NCBI RefSeq assembly: GCF_900113375.1 | Contig: NZ_FOPC01000001.1 | Coordinates: forward strand, 186,001 to 250,000 | Direction: 5' to 3' | DNA from: Algoriphagus hitonicola | GTDB lineage: Bacteria; Bacteroidota; Bacteroidia; Cytophagales; Cyclobacteriaceae | DNA length: 64,000 nucleotides | Shown here: piece by piece, positions 28,382 to 36,171 of the stretch | How the letters are laid out: every line of letters starts with the position of its first letter | Position numbering within the stretch: position 1 is the first letter of the stretch | Position numbers and translations under genes: made by a program | The notes under the pieces: model-generated | Databases searched by the model: none | The model's input: only the letters and a program-made list of their open reading frames with translations | What the model was told of the DNA's origin: nothing

Positions 28382-28761
28382 TTCTTGGTATTGCTAAAAC
28401 TCCGATAGAAAATTTATAGAAACGGAATTAGTGTTTCATGGGAATCGTTATTTGTCAATTTGGTAAAAAATTGAAAAATCTCACTGGTATAAATTTGGAT
28501 TTTTTAGAAAATTAGGAAATCCGAAATCTTATTATCACCTTTGATCCGTGGAGAAGGAAATTACAAGAATTTCATCCACGATAGTTAAAGTCATCCAGCG
28601 TTGATTATCAACCTGCTTAAGTAGCAAATTCCAGAGTTCCTCCTTGCAAAGGTTTTATTCTCTTTTTCTACTTTTTTAATTGATCTGCCTCCAGGCGATA
28701 AATTAAAACCTGCAGCAACATCCCACGGGAACAATTAAGTTTATCACCAAATACTAAGTTT
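28382..28761 (+). promoter_or_regulatory. Intergenic region with long structured leader of the desaturase
   Basis: A good -7 element TAAATTTG lies at 28490-28497, predicting a leader of about 260 nt before the desaturase. At 28544-28582 the leader can fold into an extended hairpin: an outer stem of eight pairs (ATC-GTGGA with TCCACGAT, one bulge) and an inner stem GAAATT/AATTTC. No protein frame is convincing here. The tail from 28702 is open in the desaturase frame. Confidence 0.45.
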
Positions 28762-29865
28762 ATTAAAACAGTAAGATTCTCAGAATCAGTTTTATCTGAA
28801 TTCTCTCAAACCCTCCGAAGTAGAGTTTATGGTCATTTCAAGGCCACAAATCAATCTAAATACGGTAACGCACAAATGGTCCTCAAGACCGTAGTGCTAC
28901 TCTCATTGTATCTTCTTCCTCTTTTGGCAGTCATTTTAGGCTTTGCCACGGAAACATGGCAGTTATTTGCCTGTTTTGTGCTAGCCGGATTTGGGATGGC
29001 AGGGGTAGGTATGGGCGTCATGCACGATGCCAATCATGGATCTTATTCCAAAAATCCTACAGTTAACAAATGGGTAGGCTACACGCTTAATTTAGTCGGT
29101 GCAAGTTCTACTGTTTGGAAAATTCAACATAATGTACTTCATCACAGCTACACGAATATCGATGAGCATGATGATGATATTAATGCCCCCTTCTTTTTGA
29201 GGTTTTCTCCCAGTGCAGAAAAAAATTCACTTCATAAGTATCAGCACCTATATGCTTGGTTTTTCTATTCCCTGTCTACTATAGGTTGGGTGACTGCCAA
29301 GGATTTTGTCCGATTGACCCGTTACCATAAAAAAGGCCTGGTCAAAGGAGAAAATGCTTATAGAAATAACCTCATTAAAATTGCTGCTTGGAAAATCGGA
29401 TATTTTGCAGTGGTTTTAGGCTTACCGATTATATTCTCACCGTTTTCAGCGGGAATGATATTTTTGGCTTTCCTTGCCATGCATGCCGTGACTGGATTTG
29501 TCATTACGATGGTTTTCCAGACGGCGCATATTGTACCTGAGGTAGAATTTCCAATTGCAAATGAAGAAGGAATAGTGGAAGGTGAGCGGATGCTTCACCA
29601 ATTAGCCACGACTTGCAACTTTGCGCCAAATTCCAGGATTCTGGAGTGGTTTATCGGAGGATTGAATTACCAGGTGGAGCATCATTTGTTTCCAGATGTC
29701 TGCCATGTACACTATCGAGATATATCGAAAATCGTAAAATCTACGGCTGAGGAATTCAATATTCCATACTATTCAAAGCCGAATTTTGTAGGGGCTGTTC
29801 TTGACCATTTTAAAATGCTCTATCTCTTGGGGAATAGTCCTGAGTTGGAGCCAGTAAAAGCCTAA
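28762..29865 (+). CDS. Fatty acid desaturase, apparent ATT start
   Basis: The membrane di-iron desaturase has three histidine boxes, HDANHGS, HNVLHHSYTN and QVEHHLFPDVCH, plus about four hydrophobic spans, as in linoleoyl-CoA-type acyl desaturases. The first ATG is at 28876, but the frame is open back to 28702. It encodes KTVRFSES...FSQTLRSRVYGHFK...SKYGNAQ, which looks like the family N-terminus. No ATG, GTG, TTG or CTG occurs between the stop at 28699 and 28876. ATT at 28762 sits where Met is expected and gives 367 residues. The DEAD-box gene follows two bases after the stop. Confidence 0.82.
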   Translation: MKTVRFSESVLSEFSQTLRSRVYGHFKATNQSKYGNAQMVLKTVVLLSLYLLPLLAVILGFATETWQLFACFVLAGFGMAGVGMGVMHDANHGSYSKNPTVNKWVGYTLNLVGASSTVWKIQHNVLHHSYTNIDEHDDDINAPFFLRFSPSAEKNSLHKYQHLYAWFFYSLSTIGWVTAKDFVRLTRYHKKGLVKGENAYRNNLIKIAAWKIGYFAVVLGLPIIFSPFSAGMIFLAFLAMHAVTGFVITMVFQTAHIVPEVEFPIANEEGIVEGERMLHQLATTCNFAPNSRILEWFIGGLNYQVEHHLFPDVCHVHYRDISKIVKSTAEEFNIPYYSKPNFVGAVLDHFKMLYLLGNSPELEPVKA

Positions 29866-29867
29866 TC

Positions 29868-31064
29868 ATGTATTTTAATCAAAGAAATAAACCAAAAGCT
29901 CAAGCCAAACCTCAGGTAAACCGAGGAGGTAGAGCGGTACCAAAAGCAGCTAAAGTTTCCAAACTGGATGCCAATCTGCTGATCAAAAAGGCTCAACCGA
30001 GTGGACAGGAAGGATTTAGATCCGAGCGCCCATTTTCAGATTTGCCTTTGAGCCGTCAGTTGCTTCAAAATCTCGAAGCAAAAGGCTACGAAACATTGAC
30101 TAACATCCAGGAGCAGGCGGTTTTGCCACTGCTACAGGGAAGAGATTTATTGGGGATTTCTAATACCGGATCGGGTAAAACCGCGGCATTCTTGATTCCC
30201 ATTATCGAAAAAATCAAATCTTCTTCAGAGCCTCGAACTGCATTGATTGTGACTCCTACCAGGGAGTTGGCACTTCAGATCGAAGAAGAATTTAAAAGTC
30301 TCACCAAAGGGATGGGATTGTTCTCGGCGACTTTTATCGGGGGAACGAACATCAATTCAGACTTTAAAACGCTGAGCAGGAAACTTCACGTAGTCGTAGG
30401 GACTCCGGGAAGACTTCTGGATCTGACCGATCGCAAGCTTCTGCATTTGAATAAGTTCGATACACTGGTATTGGATGAGTTTGACCGGATGCTCGATATG
30501 GGGTTTATCAACGATGTCAAGAAGATCGTACGGTCCATGACCAAAAGAACTCAAACCATGCTTTTCAGTGCGACTTTAGAGCCTACTCAAAAAGCCATGA
30601 TTGATTCCCTATTGAATAATCCGGTGGAGGTCAAAGTCAACAATGGCGTGACTACCAGCGAAAATGTCGATCAGGAGATCATCAGATTAAAATCAACCGA
30701 AGATAAGTTTTTGGTTTTGGAAGGATTATTCCAAAATCCCGATTTGGAAAAAGTGATTATATTCACAGAGACCAAAAGACTGGCTGACCGATTAAGTAAA
30801 AAACTGAACCAATCAGGAATTCACTCCGGGTTGATTCATGGAAATAAATCCCAGAATTTCCGAAACAGAACGATTGAGGAATTCAAGAAAGGGGTAACAC
30901 GAGTACTAGTAGCCACTGATGTGGCAGCTAGAGGTATAGACGTGGCTGATGTGACCCATGTGATCAATTATCAGCTTCCCATGTCTATGGATAGCTATAT
31001 CCACAGAATCGGCCGTACGGGTCGAGCTGGCAAGACCGGCAGAGCCATCACATTTGTCAATTAA
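29868..31064 (+). CDS. DEAD-box RNA helicase with DEFD motif II
   Basis: The 398-residue helicase has a basic N-terminal 45 residues, the Q-motif region, Walker A SNTGSGKTAAF, PTRELALQI, TPGRLLD, motif II LDEFDRMLDMGF, FSATL, and the C-terminal RecA motifs ATDVAARGIDVADV and HRIGRTGRAGKTG. Motif II reads D-E-F-D instead of D-E-A-D. The protein ends right after motif VI with no RNA-binding extension. It stands with a small basic protein and a cold-shock protein, consistent with RNA remodelling at low temperature. Confidence 0.9.
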   Translation: MYFNQRNKPKAQAKPQVNRGGRAVPKAAKVSKLDANLLIKKAQPSGQEGFRSERPFSDLPLSRQLLQNLEAKGYETLTNIQEQAVLPLLQGRDLLGISNTGSGKTAAFLIPIIEKIKSSSEPRTALIVTPTRELALQIEEEFKSLTKGMGLFSATFIGGTNINSDFKTLSRKLHVVVGTPGRLLDLTDRKLLHLNKFDTLVLDEFDRMLDMGFINDVKKIVRSMTKRTQTMLFSATLEPTQKAMIDSLLNNPVEVKVNNGVTTSENVDQEIIRLKSTEDKFLVLEGLFQNPDLEKVIIFTETKRLADRLSKKLNQSGIHSGLIHGNKSQNFRNRTIEEFKKGVTRVLVATDVAARGIDVADVTHVINYQLPMSMDSYIHRIGRTGRAGKTGRAITFVN

Positions 31065-31073
31065 AAAGCTACA

Positions 31074-31322
31074 ATGTCGAAAAATCAAAACACATTCATC
31101 AAAAAACAAAAAGCAGAACTTAAAAAAAGAAAACAAAAAGAAAAATTAGAAAAGAAACTAGCCCGCAAAGAACAGCCTAAAAGCGGGGACCTGGAAGACA
31201 TGTTGGCCTATGTCGATGAGTTTGGAAACATTTCCGAAACTCCTCCGGAACCGGAGCCACCAAAAAAACAACCGATTTCTAGAAATCAATATTCAAATAA
31301 CAAACAACAAAGTAAAAATTAG
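31074..31322 (+). CDS. Small basic protein of the cold-shock cluster
   Basis: An 82-residue, lysine-rich protein with a helical charged N-terminal half (FIKKQKAELKKRKQKEKLEK), a conserved middle LEDMLAYVDEFGNISETPP and a proline/glutamine tail. Such proteins commonly occur beside Csp genes in Bacteroidota, from memory. It starts nine bases after the helicase and ends five bases before the Csp gene. An RNA-binding helper role is likely but unproven. Confidence 0.7.
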   Translation: MSKNQNTFIKKQKAELKKRKQKEKLEKKLARKEQPKSGDLEDMLAYVDEFGNISETPPEPEPPKKQPISRNQYSNNKQQSKN

Positions 31323-31327
31323 TAATC

Positions 31328-31522
31328 ATGAATGAAGGAACAGTAAAATTCTTTAACACAACCAAAGGTTTTGGTTTTATTACACCAGCTGATCAAAGTG
31401 AAGATGTATTCGTACACCACTCAGGCTTGGTTCACGAGATCCGTGAAAATGACAAAGTTACATTTGACGTAGTTCAAGGTAAAAAAGGCGTAAATGCCGT
31501 AAACGTGAAAGTAGTAGGATAA
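31328..31522 (+). CDS. Cold-shock protein
   Basis: A 64-residue single OB-fold protein with RNP1 (KGFGFITP) and RNP2 (DVFVHHSGL). It binds single-stranded nucleic acids and melts RNA structure. It is the last gene of the desaturase/helicase/small-protein run, which as a set fits membrane and RNA adaptation to cold. A terminator follows. Confidence 0.95.
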   Translation: MNEGTVKFFNTTKGFGFITPADQSEDVFVHHSGLVHEIRENDKVTFDVVQGKKGVNAVNVKVVG

Positions 31523-31546
31523 TTCCAAACGCTTTTTAAAAAATGA

Positions 31547-31582
31547 AATCCCCGATTCCTTCACAGGTTTCGGGGATTTTTT
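31547..31582 (+). terminator. Terminator after the cold-shock gene
   Basis: AATCCCCGA pairs with TCGGGGATT across a 15-nt loop, then a T-run. It lies between convergent genes. Confidence 0.75.
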
Positions 31583-31601
31583 GTGACCTAAATATCAGTA
31601 C

Positions 31602-32591
31602 TCAGTTTACTTCATTTTTTAATGGGTGACTCTGTTCGAAATCGTTCAGGTTTTCTAAGGTAGTCTTGGCGATTTGATAGAGCGCCTCGTGGGTCAAAAA
31701 AGCCTGATGACCAGTGATCAAGACATTGGGAAAAGTCATCAAGCGGGCAATCTGCTCATCTTGGAGGATTTCTTCGGATCGATTCTGAAAAAAGAGATTT
31801 TCTTCCTGCTCATAGACATCAATGCCCAAGTATCCGATTTTCCCGATTTTCAAGGCCCGAATGACTGATTTGGTTTCGATCAACGCTCCTCGAGAGGTAT
31901 TGATCAGCATGCAGCCGTCCTTTATGAGTTGGAGAGAGTCTTTATTGATCATGTGTTTGGTATCTGGGGTAAGTGGACAGTGCATGGAAATGATCTCGGC
32001 TTTTTTTAGCAGATCATCGACTGATAAATAGGCAACTCCCAGTTCTTTTAATTTTTGATTTTCAAATGGATCAAAAGCTAAAACTTTGCAACCAAAACCC
32101 AAAGCAATTTTACAGAATGCCGCCCCAATAGCTCCTGTGCCGATGACCCCGATTGTTTTCCCATGTAGGTTCATTCCGGTTAACCCTTCGATTGAAAAAT
32201 TATTTTCACGAACTCGATTGTAAGCTTTGTGGGTTTTTCGGCTTAAGGTCAGGATCAAAGCCATCGCGTGTTCGGCTACTGCCTCTGGACTATAGGCAGG
32301 CACTCTGACGACGGTGATGCCTAGCCTGTCTGCCTCTTGGAGATCAACTTGGTTGTAGCCGGCACAGCGGAGAGCAATGAGTTTGACACCTTCTTCTTTA
32401 AGTTTCTTGAGGGTGACTTTATCCAGGTGATCATTGACGAAAGCACATACAGCTTCATGACCTTTTGCCAGTATAGCGGAATATCTATCTAGTTTTGCCT
32501 CAAAATAGGTGAATTCATGACCAAAATTCGAGAGTAGTGGATCAAAGCTGGCTTTGTCATAGGACTTGGTACTGAAAAATGCAACGTTCAT
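31602..32591 (-). CDS. ldhA: D-lactate dehydrogenase (D-2-hydroxyacid dehydrogenase)
   Basis: The 329-residue enzyme reduces pyruvate to D-lactate with NADH, or acts on a related 2-hydroxyacid. The NAD-binding motif is TIGVIGTGAIGAAFCKIA near residues 146-163. The substrate Arg lies in NTSRGALIETKSV, and the catalytic His is in the late GHQAFLTHEAL segment. The length and the N-terminus NVAFFSTKSYDK match the LdhA branch. It ends the leftward unit begun by the propeller lipoprotein, two bases upstream. Confidence 0.9.
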   Translation of the reverse strand: MNVAFFSTKSYDKASFDPLLSNFGHEFTYFEAKLDRYSAILAKGHEAVCAFVNDHLDKVTLKKLKEEGVKLIALRCAGYNQVDLQEADRLGITVVRVPAYSPEAVAEHAMALILTLSRKTHKAYNRVRENNFSIEGLTGMNLHGKTIGVIGTGAIGAAFCKIALGFGCKVLAFDPFENQKLKELGVAYLSVDDLLKKAEIISMHCPLTPDTKHMINKDSLQLIKDGCMLINTSRGALIETKSVIRALKIGKIGYLGIDVYEQEENLFFQNRSEEILQDEQIARLMTFPNVLITGHQAFLTHEALYQIAKTTLENLNDFEQSHPLKNEVN

Positions 32592-32593
32592 AA

Positions 32594-33775
32594 TTAATTT
32601 TCTTGAATCTGATAAATGCCAAATCGGGTTACTTCTTCTTCTACCTCTGGATTTAAGGCTTCTTGAACCAAGAATTTTCCATCATCTAGGCCGAACAATA
32701 TTTTTCCCTGAATAGAAGGGAGTTCGAAAGGTAATTGTTTTTGATTTTTGATCAATAAAATCCCCTGTTCATCTGGGTCGGATAGGGGTGAGTAAAGTGC
32801 ATCATTTTCATTTCGAGTTTGATATTCTGCCTCCGATACTCCGGTAAAATACTTCAACAGATAGAAATTTGCGTCAATTTTAATCAAGTCAAGATTTCGA
32901 CCGGCCATAAATCTCAGTTTATTCACGCGTTCATCATTGCCGGGAGTTTCGATCGGGAGAGGGGCGTATCTGAGTAGTTCTCGGTGATTGATGGGGATAG
33001 TCCGTTTTAAATTCAGATTAGGTAACTCGTAAATTTCAATTTCATCTTCGAGGGAATGTAGAAGGAGGAGCTCATCGCTTTCCTCATCGATCAAAAATGA
33101 CTTGGTCATCAATTCTTGATAAATATTTTCGGATTCGAAATAGATTGAATTTTCCTGGTAAGGAATCACTGATTTCATATCTCCGTTTTGGATATTGATC
33201 TTGTAGAAGTTTTGCAGTGTATCTCTACCCTCTTCGTCCCGAATCAAATAGTGGGCAGACAGGTAGTTGGTCGGGCCAACCAAAAAAAAAGTGCTGTCTT
33301 CGTGTTCGAAATAGGGAGGTTTTCCCATCGGGCCAAAAGTCCGAATCGGCAGTGGAGATTGAATTCGCTGCTGATACACCACCTCATAAGCAGAATCATA
33401 GGTATAAATTTCAAAAGGGAGTTCTGCTACCCGTAAACCATCTGGCCCGAAACCTAAGCCGATCGGATTCCAGTTTCCGTAGAGCCCGGGACCTTCTCCT
33501 TTCTTTTTGACCCGCTTCAGAATCTCTCCGGATTCGCTGATTTCTAGGATTTCATCTTCTACCATGGAGTAGCCCAAGTAACGTTTTTCTTCAGACGAAT
33601 AATCTCTAATTAATACTTGTGTAAAATTTTCAACTTCAAAAGAGTCGATTTTGACCAATTGATAGGTAGAATCTTCGACACTTTCCGTTGATTTCTGCTC
33701 CGAATCACAGGAAAATGCTCCCAAAATCCATGATGCGAACAAGATTTTTAGGATGATTTGTAAATTTCCTCTCAT
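32594..33775 (-). CDS. Propeller-type lipoprotein (six-bladed, DUF4221-like)
   Basis: The 393 residues start with a signal and lipobox (FASWILGAFSC, Cys23). The rest is repeated four-strand blades with segments such as LEISESGEILKRVKKKGEGPG, the GxxP-G turn of Bacteroidota six-bladed propeller proteins. It should be exported and anchored to a membrane. It lies two bases upstream of ldhA, but no functional link is evident. The paralogous type occurs again at 52191. Confidence 0.65.
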   Translation of the reverse strand: MRGNLQIILKILFASWILGAFSCDSEQKSTESVEDSTYQLVKIDSFEVENFTQVLIRDYSSEEKRYLGYSMVEDEILEISESGEILKRVKKKGEGPGLYGNWNPIGLGFGPDGLRVAELPFEIYTYDSAYEVVYQQRIQSPLPIRTFGPMGKPPYFEHEDSTFFLVGPTNYLSAHYLIRDEEGRDTLQNFYKINIQNGDMKSVIPYQENSIYFESENIYQELMTKSFLIDEESDELLLLHSLEDEIEIYELPNLNLKRTIPINHRELLRYAPLPIETPGNDERVNKLRFMAGRNLDLIKIDANFYLLKYFTGVSEAEYQTRNENDALYSPLSDPDEQGILLIKNQKQLPFELPSIQGKILFGLDDGKFLVQEALNPEVEEEVTRFGIYQIQEN

Positions 33776-33906
33776 TATTATTAGTTAGTTTTTCTATTAA
33801 ATATTCGTTGAATTTACTAAAAATGAATGAAAGAAAACCAAGCACAAAAAATATTCATGATTATTGGGCTAATTTTTGTAATTATCGAAGAATTAATCCC
33901 ATTACC

Positions 33907-34332
33907 ATGAAGAAGATTCTACTCAATCTGCCTTTTTTACTGATCTTGGCCTGCGGTACTGCTGAAGAGAAAAAGGAAGAAATTCAAAAAGAAGTTACCA
34001 AAGAAATTGTCATGACCTCACCCGATTCTGTATTAAGACATGTGGTATATTTTTCATTCAAGGAGGAATCATCCCAGGAGGACGTTCAAGGGGTGATCGA
34101 TGCCTTTAGGAATTTACAGGATGAAATCGAAGGGATCAAGGGATTTGAATGGGGTGTGAACTCCAGTCCCGAGGGCATAAATAAAGGCTTGACTCATGCC
34201 TTTACGCTTACTTTTCATTCCGAGGAAGATCGAGATGCTTATTTGCCCCATCCTGCTCATCAGCGATTTGGTGAGATTCTAGGCCCACATTTGAAAGATG
34301 TGACCGTGATCGACTACTGGACCAGAAAATAG
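33907..34332 (+). CDS. Lipoprotein with a Dabb (stress-responsive alpha/beta barrel) domain
   Basis: From ATG 33907 the 141 residues begin with a lipoprotein signal (MKKILLNLPFLLILACG, Cys16). A single Dabb domain follows, with LRHVVYFSFKEE at its start and FTLTFHSEEDRDAYLPHPAH near its end. Dabb proteins form dimeric ferredoxin-like barrels, mostly of unknown activity. The frame opens 33 codons earlier but that part has no signal character. It is convergent with the next gene. Confidence 0.75.
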   Translation: MKKILLNLPFLLILACGTAEEKKEEIQKEVTKEIVMTSPDSVLRHVVYFSFKEESSQEDVQGVIDAFRNLQDEIEGIKGFEWGVNSSPEGINKGLTHAFTLTFHSEEDRDAYLPHPAHQRFGEILGPHLKDVTVIDYWTRK

Positions 34333-34337
34333 ATTAA

Positions 34338-34736
34338 TTAATCGTAGGGGACACCCGAGGTTTTTCCGTTTTCTTCGACCATGAGCACTTCGGTGACTAC
34401 AAAGTTACTGGCCCCCCGCCAAGGGAGCTTGCCATGATATTCTTTGTATCGAAGTTCGACAAATTTACCTGATGCACGCTCTAGTTTGACGGCTACTTCC
34501 TCGTCAGCGACACTGAATCTAAACTCATTACTCTGCAAGGCACCGGCAGTGGGACTCTGAAAACCCTCCTGGACTACTCGCCCTTCGTAAGTTTTGAAAA
34601 GTATTCCTTTTTTGACAAAGTAATTTAAAGATCCGGCTTTTACTCCTTCACCAAAAACAAAATAAAATTTGTACCAAAATAATCCGGCTAGCACGACGAT
34701 GAGAACTAGGCCGATAATGTATGCTGCTTTTTTCAT
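34338..34736 (-). CDS. Small single-span membrane-anchored protein, unknown function
   Basis: The 132 residues have one N-terminal helix (residues 4-23) and a beta-rich extracytoplasmic domain with YFVKKGILFKTYEGRVVQEG and the closing SGVPYD. I recall similar proteins in Bacteroidota that databases mislabel as 6-phosphogluconate dehydrogenase; nothing here supports that activity. It is convergent with the Dabb lipoprotein gene and divergent from alkB. Confidence 0.6.
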   Translation of the reverse strand: MKKAAYIIGLVLIVVLAGLFWYKFYFVFGEGVKAGSLNYFVKKGILFKTYEGRVVQEGFQSPTAGALQSNEFRFSVADEEVAVKLERASGKFVELRYKEYHGKLPWRGASNFVVTEVLMVEENGKTSGVPYD

Positions 34737-34836
34737 AGTGAGTAGTTTGTCAATTAAAGATAAGGAGCCTTTTGAATAATTGAATAGCTCGTCTGAAAAA
34801 ATAAACTTTCATGCTTCTGGCCTAGTTTTGATTTTG

Positions 34837-35442
34837 ATGCAACAAGATTTATTTCTACTTAAATATAGAAATTTGCTTCCCTATCAGGGAGAAGTGGGTT
34901 TTTATGATGGATTTTTGGCGCAGGAGGTGGCGGATCTTTTTTTTAAACTCCTAGAAGATCAGGTACCTTGGAAGCAAGAACCCATTTGGATGTTTGGGAA
35001 AAAAGTAATGCAGCCACGTCTGACAGCGCTGTTTGGAGATCCTGGCGTGACTTATTCCTATTCAGGTATTGAAATGAAAGCCTTGGATTGGATTGAACCT
35101 TTGGCTGAAATTAGACAGCGATTAAAAGCTCATACCTCGGTAGATTTTACCCATGTTTTGCTCAACTATTATCGAGATGGTAAGGATAGTATGGGTTGGC
35201 ATCGGGACAATGAGTCAAGTTTGGGTAAAAATCCCTGCATTGCCTCAGTAAGTTTAGGTGCTACGCGGAATTTTCAGATTCGCCATTATGAGTCAAAATC
35301 AAACAAAATTGACATTCCTTTAAATCACGGAAGCCTCTTGATTATGGCTGGAGAAAGTCAACACTTTTGGGAGCACCAAATCCCCAAAACCAAAAAAGAA
35401 CTTGGCCCCAGAATTAATTTAACATTTAGAAAATTGATTTAA
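34837..35442 (+). CDS. alkB: AlkB-like 2OG-Fe(II) oxygenase
   Basis: The 201-residue dioxygenase removes alkyl lesions from DNA or RNA bases oxidatively. It shows the iron facial triad pattern WHRDNE (His and Asp), a later His in ESQHFWEHQIP, and the 2-oxoglutarate arginines in PRINLTFRK. The length fits the short ALKBH2/3-like bacterial group. A -7 match TAGTTTTG lies at 34823-34830, only seven bases before the ATG, so the message may be nearly leaderless. The frame opens earlier at a TTG (34780), which is unlikely. It overlaps the convergent response-regulator gene by four bases. Confidence 0.88.
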   Translation: MQQDLFLLKYRNLLPYQGEVGFYDGFLAQEVADLFFKLLEDQVPWKQEPIWMFGKKVMQPRLTALFGDPGVTYSYSGIEMKALDWIEPLAEIRQRLKAHTSVDFTHVLLNYYRDGKDSMGWHRDNESSLGKNPCIASVSLGATRNFQIRHYESKSNKIDIPLNHGSLLIMAGESQHFWEHQIPKTKKELGPRINLTFRKLI

Positions 35443-35825
35443 AAGATTGCCTGCTCTTTCAAGCGCTCCAGATAATGAAGCATGAGCGGTTTTTCGATGT
35501 ATTCGATTACAGACGGGTAGTCCATCGCTTTTCGCTTATCCTCAAAATTGACTGAAGAACTCAATAGCATTACTTTGAGATTGGAGTAGAGTTTTAGCGT
35601 TTCTATGAAATTGAGGACGTCCCAACCGTTGATGTCGGTCATATAAATATCCAGAAAGATCAGGTATTTCTCAGTATTTGGGGGAGTGCTTTTTAGAAAA
35701 TCAATTATTTTTTTGCCGCTATCAAATTTTTTGGGACTAGGATTCAATCCTGATTTTTTGATGAGGATTTCATGCAAAAACAGGGTGTCGAGATCATCAT
35801 CAACTAAGAGGATATCAAATTTCAT
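35439..35825 (-). CDS. Single-domain response regulator
   Basis: The 128 residues are one receiver domain, with the acidic pocket LLVDDDLDTLF, phosphoacceptor Asp in FLDIYMTDINGWDVL, Ser/Thr switch LLSSS and Lys in EYIEKP. There is no output domain, so it must act by protein contact, as CheY- or Rcp-type regulators do. No histidine kinase is adjacent. A -7 match TACTTTTG on the minus strand (35972-35965) would give a leader of about 135 nt. Confidence 0.88.
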   Translation of the reverse strand: MKFDILLVDDDLDTLFLHEILIKKSGLNPSPKKFDSGKKIIDFLKSTPPNTEKYLIFLDIYMTDINGWDVLNFIETLKLYSNLKVMLLSSSVNFEDKRKAMDYPSVIEYIEKPLMLHYLERLKEQAIF

Positions 35826-36133
35826 AGGGCAGAGTGTGGTGATAAAACTGTTGTAAAATATTCATTTTTATGGATGAAAAGAACAAAAAACCTTAGATAT
35901 GTTTTATTTTTCTTAGAAAAAGCAAATTCAAAGGGGATTTTCTGGAATTTGTTTTGAGATTTTGCAAAAGTAATGGGAACAATTCGTCAAGCCGTCAATA
36001 GGTAATCTAAGTTACCTGAGCTAAGTAGAATTCTTCCTTATTGAAATTTTAAGATAAAAAGGGTGAGATTTTGCCTATTTCAGTACAAATTTATTAAAAG
36101 AGTATAGGCTGAATTTTTTTTGAAAAACAATAA
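35826..36133. other. Intergenic region upstream of the response regulator
   Basis: AT-rich sequence without a coding frame. It holds the minus-strand -7 match at 35965-35972 and a dyad GGTAA-N6-TTACC at 36001-36016 just upstream of it, which could be an operator. The right end is the downstream flank of msrAB. Confidence 0.35.
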
Positions 36134-36165
36134 TAACTGGGCTGTCTACCGAAGACAGCCCAGTT
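36134..36165 (-). terminator. Terminator of msrAB
   Basis: A perfect 13-bp stem (AACTGGGCTGTCT with AGACAGCCCAGTT) and a five-base loop. In the leftward direction it is followed by a T-rich tract. Confidence 0.8.
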
Positions 36166-36171
36166 AGATAA

